A stretch of DNA of 64,000 bases from Azoarcus sp. (GCA_030656215.1 JAUSOD010000055.1:18670-82669); one strand, 5' to 3'; shown: positions 44,812-52,960, numbered from the stretch's first letter. Numbers and translations are program-made. Notes: generated from the letters alone by a model not told the origin.

Positions 44812-45965
44812 CAGTGCAGCTCCATCAGCGAGGGCGTCTCGCCGACGCCGTCCATGCGCCTGACCAGCTTAAGCGCGGCATTGGCGTCGTAGGCCGCGAT
44901 CCCGCCCTTGATCCCGTCGTAGGCGAACAGGCGCGGCTTGTCGCCCTGGCTCACCGCCAGCGCGATTGCGTTGCTGCCCGGCGCACGGGTGACCCGCTTC
45001 TGCGTCTTGAGGTCGAAGCCCCAGATTTCCTTGGCCGGGAACTTGTGGCTACCGTTCTTGGCGCCGTCGTGCATGGCCACGAACACGCGACCGCTGGCGT
45101 TGTGCTGAGCCAGCAGCTGGTAGCCGCCCGGGCGCCAGCCGGCCTTGCGCTCGGCCGCCGACAACAAGGACCACTTCGGATCGAAGCTCGCTACGGCCCC
45201 ACCGAGGTGGGCGGTGTAGAGATCGCCGCCGTAGGAGACGAAGCGGTAGGTGTCGCCGTCCTGCTCGCCGTGGATGAAGATCGGGTCGACGTCGGGATCG
45301 AAAAACTTGGCGCTGCGCTGCTGATCGACCGCCTGGCCCTTGTCGTCCAGGCTTACGGTGAGCATGGTGCCGTCGCCGCACACGGTGGAGAAGCGGTTCG
45401 ACACCGACTGCGCCGGCAGCAGGATCCAGCAGCCGGGCAGATCGATCTGCGAGGCAACCGCCTTCGACTTCAGATCGACCACCGTCACCGAGATCGCAGG
45501 GGTGGCGTTGAGCACGTACAGCCAGCGTCCATCGGCCGAAGTACGGATGGTGCCCTTGTAGTGCAGCGCCTGGGCGTGGATCGGCGGGATCACGATCTCG
45601 CCGGTCTTGGTCAGGGTTTGCGCATCGTGGATATCGACCGTATCGGTGCGCTCGCCCGACGACAGGCGTGAATAGTAGGTGGTGGCGACATAGATCTGCT
45701 TGCGATCGGGCGACAGCGTCGCCTGCCCGGCGTATGCAGTGGAGACCACGCCGAGGTACTTCATGTTCTCACCGTCGAGCACATGCAGGCGGCCATCGAC
45801 GATGTGGCCGATGGCGACGTCGGACAGGTAGATGCGGTAGGGGTTGGGCGGAGCAAGCTGCTCCACGGTAACAACTTCAACTGGCAGCTCGGCGTGTGCC
45901 GACGTCCCCGCAAGGGCAATCAGCAAAGCAGCCACGCAGGTTTTCAGGGCGCGATGTCGAATCAC
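44811..45965 (-). CDS. aauB: Aromatic amine dehydrogenase, large subunit
   Basis: 384 residues from GTG 45965, which has AAGGAGGTCAGTC directly upstream; no ATG start fits. The signal peptide ends near SAHA (residue 25). The body is a seven-bladed beta-propeller as in the MADH/AADH heavy chain: EVVTVEQLAPPNPYRIYLSD, GRLHVLDGENMKYLGVVSTAYAGQATLSPDRKQIYVATTYYSRLSSGERTDTV (the S(R)G(x)RTD stretch is a family hallmark), DLPGCWILLPA and GEQDGDTYRFVSYGGDLYTA. It forms the alpha2beta2 enzyme with AauA. It is first in the operon aauB-aauE-aauD-aauA-cytochrome. Confidence 0.93.
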   Translation of the reverse strand: MIRHRALKTCVAALLIALAGTSAHAELPVEVVTVEQLAPPNPYRIYLSDVAIGHIVDGRLHVLDGENMKYLGVVSTAYAGQATLSPDRKQIYVATTYYSRLSSGERTDTVDIHDAQTLTKTGEIVIPPIHAQALHYKGTIRTSADGRWLYVLNATPAISVTVVDLKSKAVASQIDLPGCWILLPAQSVSNRFSTVCGDGTMLTVSLDDKGQAVDQQRSAKFFDPDVDPIFIHGEQDGDTYRFVSYGGDLYTAHLGGAVASFDPKWSLLSAAERKAGWRPGGYQLLAQHNASGRVFVAMHDGAKNGSHKFPAKEIWGFDLKTQKRVTRAPGSNAIALAVSQGDKPRLFAYDGIKGGIAAYDANAALKLVRRMDGVGETPSLMELH

Positions 45966-46092
45966 GACTGACCTCCTTGTAACCCGGATCACGGTCCCGA
46001 AGATGAAGCTGTCGGAACGCGGACCGGGATTTCCCGTTTTATTGCCCACCGGGCTCGAAACCCGGGGGATGCACATCTCGCCGTCGCTCTTT

Positions 46093-46106
46093 TTGATCCA
46101 GGTCAA
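46093..46106. promoter_or_regulatory. FNR/Anr-like binding site upstream of aauB
   Basis: TTGATCCAGGTCAA matches the FNR/Anr consensus TTGAT-N4-ATCAA at nine of ten defined positions. It is 128 bases upstream of the aauB start codon, in the divergent gap, so it could act on either gene. Confidence 0.5.
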
Positions 46107-46473
46107 GAGGACGGGGTGAGCGGATTCTGGGATGAGGGGGCGACGAAGCGGTATCCGAAATCGGCAAGGCGAGAACATCGGCAGGCAGCCGCCCGGGCAG
46201 CACGAAAGTAATACTGCGACGCACCAGCGTGGCGCATGCGAGTGTCGCCTTTGCGCTGGTCAAAAAAATGTTGGCGTCGCTCAGGAATTGGTATTACGCT
46301 CAAAAAAGCTTTAACCCAAAACTACAAATACCCGATATCCGATCGGGAGACAGACGGAAGATGAAGACTCATGGGCTCTCTGCCGCTACTCGCGGCAGTT
46401 CGAGTAGCGGCCGCAATTCGCCGCCGTTACCGGATTCGGCGACCGGGATAGAACCAGATGCTTCCTGGACCAG

Positions 46474-46490
46474 CTGGCACGTACGATGCT
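46474..46490 (+). promoter_or_regulatory. Sigma-54 promoter of the AraC-type regulator gene
   Basis: CTGGCACGTACGATGCT matches the consensus YTGGCACGRNNNTTGCW at all but two positions, with the invariant GG and GC and correct spacing. A start about 12 bases further on would leave a 30-base leader before the ATG at 46531. Confidence 0.65.
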
Positions 46491-46530
46491 TTGGTATTGG
46501 AACCCATCTCCGAAGCGGAAGTACCCAGAC

Positions 46531-47523
46531 ATGACCAGCTTTACCTCGAGCGGCGACGATCAGGCCTTCAGTGCGCACTGGCAAACGACGCACGATGCGG
46601 ATGACCATGCCTCCTGCCTGCAGCACTGGAAGCAGCGATACGACCAACTCACTGCAGGACTTTTTTCCGGTAGCTTCGAAGAGTTCTGGTTCGATAACCT
46701 GCAGGTCTTCCGCGAGCGAACGAATCAATCGGTTCACGAGGCGGGACAGGCTTGGGAAGGTTCGCGCACCTTCGGCGTGCCGGTCGAGATCGACGGCAAG
46801 GGCTGGTACTGCGGCCAGGTGTTCGACCTCAACTCCATCATCACGCTCAAGGGCGGCGAGGAAATGAATTTCCGCACGCCCAAGGTGCAGGAGATTCTCG
46901 CCGTCACCACCGACGCGAATGCACTTAATGACTATGCGCTGCAGGTCGAGCACCGCGACATCGAAGCCGAACTCGACGGAAAACGCATTCTTCCTTCAAC
47001 CCCGGAGCAGGCTGCGGCACTGCGCGACTTGCTGGGCACGGTGATGGCCAGTCTGCGCGCGACACCCGAGATGCTGCGCCATGCTGCAATGCGCAAAGCG
47101 CTGGAGCAGGCCATTTACGGCAGCCTGATCGCGTCGATCGGCGCGGCCCCGGAGCACCGCCCTGCCCCGTCTTGTCACACCCGTCAGCTCGTGGTCGAGC
47201 GAGCCCGAGAGTACATGAACGCCCATATCGAAGAGCCGATCACGGTGGCCGATCTGTGTGCCGAGCTGCGCGTGTCGCGGCGAACGCTGCAGTACAGTTT
47301 TCAGGACGTACTCAATCTGAACCCGGTGAGTTTCCTCCGGGCCCTGCGCTTGAACGGGGTGCGTCGTGCACTCAAGCAGGCTCACGGCGGCGCCGGCTCG
47401 GTTGCGGATATCGCTGCACGTTGGGGCTTCTGGCACCTGTCCCATTTCGCCTCCGACTACAAGTCGATGTTCGGCGAGCTCCCCTCTGAAACCCTCCGTA
47501 GCGTCGGGCTTCGAGGCGACTGA
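46531..47523 (+). CDS. AraC-family transcriptional regulator (EutR/FeaR-like)
   Basis: 330 residues from MTSFTSSGDDQ. The N-terminal 200 residues form an effector domain of the EutR-like kind (ERTNQSVHEAGQAWEGSRTFGVPVE, NFRTPKVQEILAV). The C-terminal HTH_18 domain is complete: ERAREYMNAHIEEPITVADLCAELRVSRRTLQYSFQDVLNLNPVSFLRALRLNGVRRAL, then VADIAARWGFWHLSHFASDYKSMFGELPSETLR. Divergent from aauB, so it is the likely activator of the amine dehydrogenase operon, answering to an amine or aldehyde. Its own gene appears to be driven by sigma-54, linking it to nitrogen supply. Confidence 0.9.
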   Translation: MTSFTSSGDDQAFSAHWQTTHDADDHASCLQHWKQRYDQLTAGLFSGSFEEFWFDNLQVFRERTNQSVHEAGQAWEGSRTFGVPVEIDGKGWYCGQVFDLNSIITLKGGEEMNFRTPKVQEILAVTTDANALNDYALQVEHRDIEAELDGKRILPSTPEQAAALRDLLGTVMASLRATPEMLRHAAMRKALEQAIYGSLIASIGAAPEHRPAPSCHTRQLVVERAREYMNAHIEEPITVADLCAELRVSRRTLQYSFQDVLNLNPVSFLRALRLNGVRRALKQAHGGAGSVADIAARWGFWHLSHFASDYKSMFGELPSETLRSVGLRGD

Positions 47524-47699
47524 ACACACTTCGGCTTTGCACGCACGCCCCAAGCTGGTTCGTGCACCGCAGCATTCGCCCCATGACAGGGCACGCCGGG
47601 AGCCCAGCGAGGACTCCATGCAGACGTGTGCCCTCATTTCCTTGAGGCTTTAGCCCAAATCGGCAATCCGACGTTGGTGGCATGACTCCTGCTAAAGAT

Positions 47700-47727
47700 G
47701 GTCGGACTGGTCTGACCAGTCGGACCA
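47700..47727. promoter_or_regulatory. FadR/GntR-type operator
   Basis: The perfect palindrome TGGTCTGACCA (47708-47718) fits the TNGTNNNACNA pattern of FadR-type regulators, and flanking GGTCGGAC/GTCGGACC extend the symmetry at 7 of 8 positions. It ends 20 bases before the start of the regulator gene, so autoregulation is likely. Confidence 0.75.
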
Positions 47728-47746
47728 TAAACCTCAGGACTGCCTC

Positions 47747-48424
47747 ATGCCCAGCATCGCCAATATTGCCGCCCAGGCACTGCAGCGCAGGATCGCCAAC
47801 GGCGAGTTCGTCGTCGGCGCTGCGCTGCCGTCACAGCGCGAGCTTTCGGCACAGCTCTCGATCAGCCGCGCTTCATTGCGCGAGGCGATTTCCACCCTCG
47901 AGGCGCTTGGACTCGTGCGTGCGCAGCCGGGCAAGGGCGTATTCGTTACCGCAGGCCACAAGTTCGACCCCGACCACCCGCCGCGCGGCACAGAGATGAT
48001 GACACCACAGGCGCTGATCGAGTTGCGTGCCGCGCTCGAGCCGACCTGGGCCGGCCTGGCCGCGCTGCGTATCGACGACGCTGGCCTTGCACAACTTGAA
48101 ACCATACAGCGGGGCATGGAGGATGCACTCAAAGTGTGTGACCTCGTTATGGCAGCCGACTGGGATCTGCAGTTCCATCTGCTGCTCGCCGAGCTCTCGG
48201 ACAACCCGGGCTTGATCGGCATCTCGCACCAGTTCAGCGAACAGATCGGTCACAGCCTGCGCCTGCCTTTCTCCAACCGCGCGGCGATCTGGGCGCCCGC
48301 CGATGAACACCGCCGGATCACTTCCGCAATCGCCTCCCGCAACGCAGCTTCGGCCGCTGCGGCAATGCGCGAACACCTTGCCGCCGCCGCAGCCCGCGTC
48401 GGCATTGCTTTCCCTTCCCTCTGA
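47747..48424 (+). CDS. FadR-subfamily GntR transcriptional regulator
   Basis: 225 residues. Winged helix at about 8-70 (NIAAQALQRRIANGEFVVGAALPSQRELSAQLSISRASLREAISTLEALGLVRAQPGKGVFV); the all-helical FCD effector domain follows (LIELRAALEPTWAGLAALRI, DWDLQFHLLLAELSDNPGLI, DEHRRITSAIASRNAASAAAAMREHL) with the Asp/His metal-binding pattern. It is 23 bases upstream of a polar amino-acid ABC transporter operon, which it probably controls, and has its own operator. Confidence 0.92.
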   Translation: MPSIANIAAQALQRRIANGEFVVGAALPSQRELSAQLSISRASLREAISTLEALGLVRAQPGKGVFVTAGHKFDPDHPPRGTEMMTPQALIELRAALEPTWAGLAALRIDDAGLAQLETIQRGMEDALKVCDLVMAADWDLQFHLLLAELSDNPGLIGISHQFSEQIGHSLRLPFSNRAAIWAPADEHRRITSAIASRNAASAAAAMREHLAAAAARVGIAFPSL

Positions 48425-48447
48425 TCCACCGTTACCAGGAGTTTCCA

Positions 48448-49254
48448 ATGCAATCCACCCGTCGCCCCTTCCTTCGCAGCCTCTGTGGCCTCGTTGCCGG
48501 CATCGCCGTCGCTGGCGTGATCGGCACCTCGACTGCGCATGCAGACGTGCTCGCCAGCGTTCAGAAAGCCGGCACGCTGCGCGTTGCCGTGCCGCAGGAC
48601 TTTCCGCCCTTCGGCAGTGTCGGCACCGACCTCAAGCCGCGCGGCTACGACATCGACATGGCGAACCTGATTGGCAAGGAGCTCGGGGTCAAGGTCGAAC
48701 TGATTCCGGTGACCAGCACCAACCGCATCCCCTACCTGACCACCGGCAAGGCCGACCTGGTGATCTCCAGCCTGGGCAAGAATCCGGAGCGCGAAGCGGT
48801 GATCGACTTCTCCGACGCCTATGCGCCTTTCTTCAATGGCGTGTTCGGGCCCGAGGACGGGGCCGTGTCGAAGGTCGAGGACCTCGACGGCAAAACCGTG
48901 GGCGTGACCCGCGGCTCGGTGGAAGACCTGGAGCTGACCAAGATCGCCTCACCCAAGGTCACGATCAAGCGCTTCGAGGACAACAACGCCACCATCTCGG
49001 CCTACCTTACCGGTCAGGTCCAGTTCGTCGCCACCGGCAACGTGGTGGCCGCCGCGGTCAATGACATGACCAAGCTGCGCCGTCTCGGGTCCAAGTTCCT
49101 GATCAAGAATTCGCCGTGTTATGTCGCCACCGCCAAGGGCGAGAGCGCGCTGATGGGCAAGGTGAACGCCATCATCGCCAAGGCCAAGCAGGACGGCACA
49201 TTGAACGAGATCGCCCAGCGCTGGCTCAACGCGCCGCTACCGAAGGATCTTTGA
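48448..49254 (+). CDS. Polar amino-acid ABC transporter, substrate-binding protein
   Basis: 268 residues with a signal peptide (RSLCGLVAGIAVAGVIGTSTAHA, to about residue 32). The SBP_bac_3 fold is clear: GTLRVAVPQDFPPFGSVGTDLKPRGYDIDMANLIGKELGV, VTSTNRIPYLTTGKADLVISSLGKNPEREAVIDFS, and DGKTVGVTRGSVEDLELTK. The first gene of an ABC operon (two permeases and ATPase follow). The ligand cannot be told; polar amino acids are usual for this class. 23 bases downstream of the regulator gene. Confidence 0.92.
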   Translation: MQSTRRPFLRSLCGLVAGIAVAGVIGTSTAHADVLASVQKAGTLRVAVPQDFPPFGSVGTDLKPRGYDIDMANLIGKELGVKVELIPVTSTNRIPYLTTGKADLVISSLGKNPEREAVIDFSDAYAPFFNGVFGPEDGAVSKVEDLDGKTVGVTRGSVEDLELTKIASPKVTIKRFEDNNATISAYLTGQVQFVATGNVVAAAVNDMTKLRRLGSKFLIKNSPCYVATAKGESALMGKVNAIIAKAKQDGTLNEIAQRWLNAPLPKDL

Positions 49255-49402
49255 GCACGCAGCACAACGCGGCAGATGCCGGCACGGTTATCGAAAACGG
49301 GCGCAGGCGTCCGCCCCCCGGTGGCCGACGAAGACCGGCACTGCCATGCGCAGCCACGCCGCTGCGCGCCCCCCGACCGACCCGCGTTAACGGGAATCCG
49401 CG

Positions 49403-50071
49403 ATGGCCTACCAATTCGAATTCGCCCCGGTGTTCGAGCATGTCGACCTGCTGCTGGCGGGCGCCGGCTTCACCCTGGCGCTTACTGCAGTCGGTGCCGT
49501 GCTCGGCATCGGGCTCGGCATCATCGGCGCGATCTGTCGCGCCTGGAAACTCAAACCCTTCGACTGGCTGTTTGGCATCTATGTGGAGGTGATCCGCAAT
49601 ACGCCCTTCCTGGTCCAGCTCTTTTTCATCTTCTTTGGCCTGCCCTCGCTCGGCATCCGCATGACCGAGTGGCACGCGGCGGTACTGGCCATGGTGATCA
49701 ACCTCGGCGCCTATTCTACCGAGATCATCCGGGCCGGCATCCAGGCCACGCCGCGCGGCCAGATCGAAGCCGCGCAATCGCTCGCGCTGAGCCGGGCACA
49801 GATCTTTCGCCATGTGGTGCTGCGACCGGCGCTGGCCAAGGTGTGGCCGGCGCTGACCAGCCAGGTGATCATCGTCATGCTCGGTTCGGCGGTGTGCTCG
49901 CAGATCGCCACCGAGGAGCTGACCTTTGCCGCCAACTTCATCCAGTCGCGCAACTTCCGCGCCTTCGAAACCTACTTCGTCACCACCGCGATGTACTTCC
50001 TGATGGCGCTGCTGATCCGCCAACTGCTGATCCAGATCGGCCACCGCTTCGTCACCGGGAGGGCCCGCTGA
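49403..50071 (+). CDS. Polar amino-acid ABC transporter permease 1
   Basis: 222 residues with five hydrophobic helices. The HisM/GlnP-type signature is seen: VEVIRNTPFLVQLFFIFFGLPSLG near 60-84 and the EAA loop IEAAQSLALSRAQIFRHVVLRPALAKVWPAL, which contacts the ATPase. The gap of 148 bases from the binding-protein gene holds no gene. The stop overlaps the next start by one base (TGATG). Confidence 0.92.
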   Translation: MAYQFEFAPVFEHVDLLLAGAGFTLALTAVGAVLGIGLGIIGAICRAWKLKPFDWLFGIYVEVIRNTPFLVQLFFIFFGLPSLGIRMTEWHAAVLAMVINLGAYSTEIIRAGIQATPRGQIEAAQSLALSRAQIFRHVVLRPALAKVWPALTSQVIIVMLGSAVCSQIATEELTFAANFIQSRNFRAFETYFVTTAMYFLMALLIRQLLIQIGHRFVTGRAR

Positions 50072-50724
50072 TGTTCGTCCAGTTCACTACCTGGGACATC
50101 GTCCGCAACCTGCTCGAGGGCGGCAAATGGACGCTGTTGCTGTCGCTGATCGCGTTCGTCCTGGGCGGCGCAGTGGGCCTTGCAATCCTGTTCGCCCGCA
50201 TCGCAAAGAACCGGCTGTTGCAGGCCTTCGCCAAGGGCTATATCGAGGTTTTCCAGGGCACGCCGCTGCTGATGCAGCTATTCATCGTGTTCTTCGGCCT
50301 GTCGCTGCTGGGCGTCGACGTGTCACCCTGGGTCGCGGCCGCATTCGGCCTGACCCTGTTTACCAGCGCCTATCTGGCCGAAATATGGCGCGGCTGCGTG
50401 GAATCGGTCCCCAAGGGGCAGTGGGAGGCCTCGTCCAGCCTGGCGCTGTCCTATATGCAGCAGATGCGCCACGTGATCCTGCCTCAAGCGCTACGCATCG
50501 CCATCGCGCCTACCGTCGGCTTCTCGGTGCAGGTGGTCAAAGGGACTGCAGTGACCTCGATCATTGGCTTTGCCGAACTGACCAAGACCGGCTCGATGCT
50601 GGCCAACGCCACCTTTGCGCCCTTCCTGGTGTTCGGTCTGGTGGCGGCCGGCTATTTCGCCCTGTGTTATCCCCTGTCGCTATACGCGAAAAGCCTGGAG
50701 AGGAAATTCCATGTCGCTCGTTAA
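50071..50724 (+). CDS. Polar amino-acid ABC transporter permease 2
   Basis: 217 residues from ATG 50071 (GGGAGGG upstream), in the same HisM/GlnP family: GYIEVFQGTPLLMQLFIVFFGLSLLG near 55-80 and the EAA loop WEASSSLALSYMQQMRHVILPQALRIAIAPTVG. It pairs with permease 1 in the membrane. Its 3' end overlaps the ATPase gene by 14 bases, indicating coupling. The long frame starting at 49276 is an artefact across the first permease. Confidence 0.92.
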   Translation: MFVQFTTWDIVRNLLEGGKWTLLLSLIAFVLGGAVGLAILFARIAKNRLLQAFAKGYIEVFQGTPLLMQLFIVFFGLSLLGVDVSPWVAAAFGLTLFTSAYLAEIWRGCVESVPKGQWEASSSLALSYMQQMRHVILPQALRIAIAPTVGFSVQVVKGTAVTSIIGFAELTKTGSMLANATFAPFLVFGLVAAGYFALCYPLSLYAKSLERKFHVAR

Positions 50725-51445
50725 GATCGCCGGCCTTCACAAGCACTTCGGCACCAACCATGTATTGAAGGGTATCGACCTCGACGTCGCCCAGGGCGAC
50801 GTGGTGGCCCTGATCGGGCGCAGCGGCTCGGGCAAGAGCACGTTGTTGCGCGCAATCAACGGGCTCGAGACCATCGACAAGGGTGAACTTGTGGTTGATG
50901 GCACCGCGCTGCACGACGGCAAGGGCGACATGCGTGCGCTGCGCCAGAAAGTCGGCATGGTGTTCCAGCAGTTCAACCTGTTTCCCCTCCTCACCGCCGG
51001 TCAGAACGTGATGCTCGCCCCGACCGTGGTCAAGGGCACGCCGAAAAAGGAAGCGGAAGACATCGCCAAGGAGATGCTGTTCAAGGTCGGGCTCGCCGAC
51101 AAGTTCGACAGCTTTCCCGATCAGCTCTCGGGCGGCCAGCAACAGCGGGTGGCAATCGCCCGCGCGCTGGCGATGCAGCCCAAGGTGATGCTGTGCGACG
51201 AAATCACCTCGGCGCTCGATCCGGAACTGGTCAGCGAGGTGCTGGCCGTGGTGCGCCAGCTCGCCACCGAGGGCATGACGCTGATTATGGTGACTCACGA
51301 GATGCGCTTTGCGCGCGACGTCGGCAACAAGCTGATCTTCATGCACCACGGCCGCATTCACGAGAGCGGCGACCCGAAGACCGTCTTCGCCGATCCGCAG
51401 ACGCCGGAGCTGGCCAACTTCGTCGGCGCGGTGCAGGCCGCGTAA
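50711..51445 (+). CDS. Polar amino-acid ABC transporter ATP-binding protein
   Basis: 244 residues from ATG 50711 (GGAGAGG upstream). Walker [10 protein letters not shown] near 36-44, Q-loop FQQFNLFP, signature [16 protein letters not shown], Walker [14 protein letters not shown] and switch MVTHEM are all intact. The whole is a GlnQ/HisP-type ATPase driving the importer encoded upstream. Confidence 0.95.
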   Translation: MSLVKIAGLHKHFGTNHVLKGIDLDVAQGDVVALIGRSGSGKSTLLRAINGLETIDKGELVVDGTALHDGKGDMRALRQKVGMVFQQFNLFPLLTAGQNVMLAPTVVKGTPKKEAEDIAKEMLFKVGLADKFDSFPDQLSGGQQQRVAIARALAMQPKVMLCDEITSALDPELVSEVLAVVRQLATEGMTLIMVTHEMRFARDVGNKLIFMHHGRIHESGDPKTVFADPQTPELANFVGAVQAA

Positions 51446-51508
51446 GCTCGGACACCCGTCACCGTAATCCCCGTCGGCAGCGGTTACAATGCGCCGACGG
51501 AGGACCTT

Positions 51509-51952
51509 ATGAATATTGAATGGTGGCACTGGACGGTCGGCGGCATCGCCCTTGTTCTGCTCGAGCTGGCGGTACCGGCTTTCTATGTGATCTGGTTCGG
51601 CTTCGGTGCACTGCTGCTGAGCGTGGTCATGCTGGCTGCGCCAGCGCTGTCCCTGACCGCGCAGATCGTGCTGTGGATGGCGAGCTCGATCGGGATGACG
51701 GTATTGTGGTTCCGCGTGTTCAAGCGCTCGGCACACAAGACGCTGATCGGCACCGCCGACGGCGACGTCATCGGCGAAGCCGGTTTGCTGGTGCATGCGG
51801 TGGCGCCTTTTCAGCGTGGCAAGGTGCGCTTCCAGCGCCCGATCCTCGGTGCCGAGGAGTGGCCATGCACGGCAGAGACCGACATCGCGGCCGGCGAGCG
51901 GGTCAAGATCGTCTCCATCGAAGGCAGCTTCGTCAAAGTCAGCAAGGCCTGA
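51509..51952 (+). CDS. NfeD-family membrane protein
   Basis: 147 residues, ATG preceded by GGAGGACC. Two or three N-terminal helices (WWHWTVGGIALVLLELAVPAFYVIWFGFGALLLSVVMLAAP, IVLWMASSIGMTVLWFRVF) are followed by a small OB-fold domain (GTADGDVIGEAGLLVHAVAPFQRGKVRFQRPILGAEEWPCTAETDIAAGERVKIVSIEG), the NfeD hallmark. It is directly upstream of the SPFH gene, its usual partner, with which it may organise membrane microdomains. Confidence 0.92.
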   Translation: MNIEWWHWTVGGIALVLLELAVPAFYVIWFGFGALLLSVVMLAAPALSLTAQIVLWMASSIGMTVLWFRVFKRSAHKTLIGTADGDVIGEAGLLVHAVAPFQRGKVRFQRPILGAEEWPCTAETDIAAGERVKIVSIEGSFVKVSKA

Positions 51953-52027
51953 CATGCGCTTGCCAAGGCTGTCGCATTCTCGCCAGCCTGTCCTCCCCCG
52001 AGCACTCAATCAACGGAGAAGTAGCTG

Positions 52028-52891
52028 ATGAACGCAGGTCTGGCAGTTGCCATTGCAGTACTCGTTTTCGTCGTCATCACCATCGCCAAGGGTGTGCGCC
52101 TGGTACCGCAGGGCGAGGAATGGATCGTCGAGCGCCTGGGCAAGTATTTCGGTACCTTGCGCCCTGGTCTGAACATCCTGATCCCCTATATCGATCGCGT
52201 CGCCTACAAGCTGGTGACCAAGGACATCATCCTCGACGTCCAGGAGCAGGAGGTGATCACCCGCGACAATGCGGTGATCGTCACCAACGCCATCGCCTTC
52301 ATCAAGGTCACCGACCCGGTCAAGGCGGTATACGGCATCACTGATTTCTCCGAGGCAATCCGCAACCTGATCATGACCACGCTGCGCTCGATCGTGGGCG
52401 AGATGGAGCTCGACGAGGCGCTGTCCTCGCGTGACCGGATCAAGACCCGCCTGCGCGAGAGCATTGCCGACGAGGCGGTGGACTGGGGCCTGACGGTAAA
52501 GTCGGTGGAGATCCAGGACATCAGGCCGTCGCAGTCGATGCAACGCGCGATGGAGCTGCAGGCAGCCGCCGAACGCGAGCGCAAGGCTGCGGTGACCAAG
52601 GCCGAGGGGGCCAAGCAGGCCGCCATTCTGGAGGCCGAGGCGCGGCTCGAGTCGGCCAAGCGCGACGCCAGTGCGCAGGTGATGCTGGCCGAAGCCTCGG
52701 CCGAGTCCATCCGCCGGGTAAGCAACTCGATCGGCGACCAGACCACCCCGATGCTCTATCTGCTGGGCGAGAAGTACATTGCGGCGATGGAGAATCTGAG
52801 TCAGTCACCCAACGCCAAGGTCGTGGTGCTGCCGGCCGACCTGCAGGAAACCCTGCGCGGGCTGGTGGGCAAGGTCGGCATGCGCGGGTAA
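52028..52891 (+). CDS. SPFH/stomatin-type protein (QmcA-like)
   Basis: 287 residues. One N-terminal membrane helix (LAVAIAVLVFVVITIAKGVRLV) is followed by the SPFH domain (PQGEEWIVERLGKYFGTLRPGLNILIPYIDRVAYKLVTKDIILDVQEQEVITRDNA, then DRIKTRLRESIADEAVDWGL and VEIQDIRPS) and an Ala/Glu-rich coiled coil (ELQAAAERERKAAVTKAEGAKQAAILEAEARLESAKRDA). Paired with NfeD upstream. Role in membrane quality control (with FtsH in E. coli) is known for the family. Confidence 0.93.
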   Translation: MNAGLAVAIAVLVFVVITIAKGVRLVPQGEEWIVERLGKYFGTLRPGLNILIPYIDRVAYKLVTKDIILDVQEQEVITRDNAVIVTNAIAFIKVTDPVKAVYGITDFSEAIRNLIMTTLRSIVGEMELDEALSSRDRIKTRLRESIADEAVDWGLTVKSVEIQDIRPSQSMQRAMELQAAAERERKAAVTKAEGAKQAAILEAEARLESAKRDASAQVMLAEASAESIRRVSNSIGDQTTPMLYLLGEKYIAAMENLSQSPNAKVVVLPADLQETLRGLVGKVGMRG

Positions 52892-52917
52892 GTCTGCACC
52901 GGTGAGTCGGCGCGGCC

Positions 52918-52955
52918 GAGAGCGGCTCGGGGGGCAACAGTCCCCGGGCGCTCTC
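52918..52955. terminator. Candidate terminator between convergent genes
   Basis: A large imperfect hairpin, GAGAGCGGCTCGGGG with CCCCGGGCGCTCTC and loop GGCAACAGT, between the SPFH and chemoreceptor stop codons. The stem is GC-rich but neither side has a clear U-run. Confidence 0.4.
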
Positions 52956-52960
52956 CTTAC

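Larger units (their letters stand above)
45966..46530. other. Regulatory gap between aauB and the AraC-type gene
   Basis: 565 bases without a supported gene. Seen in it are the FNR/Anr-like box (46093-46106), two small hairpins between it and the aauB start (46025-46036, arms CGGGA/TCCCG; 46049-46065, arms CCGGG/CCCGG) and the sigma-54 promoter (46474-46490). No convincing sigma-70 promoter for aauB was found; TTGGGT-N17-TAATAC on the minus strand near 46290-46320 is weak. Confidence 0.6.
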
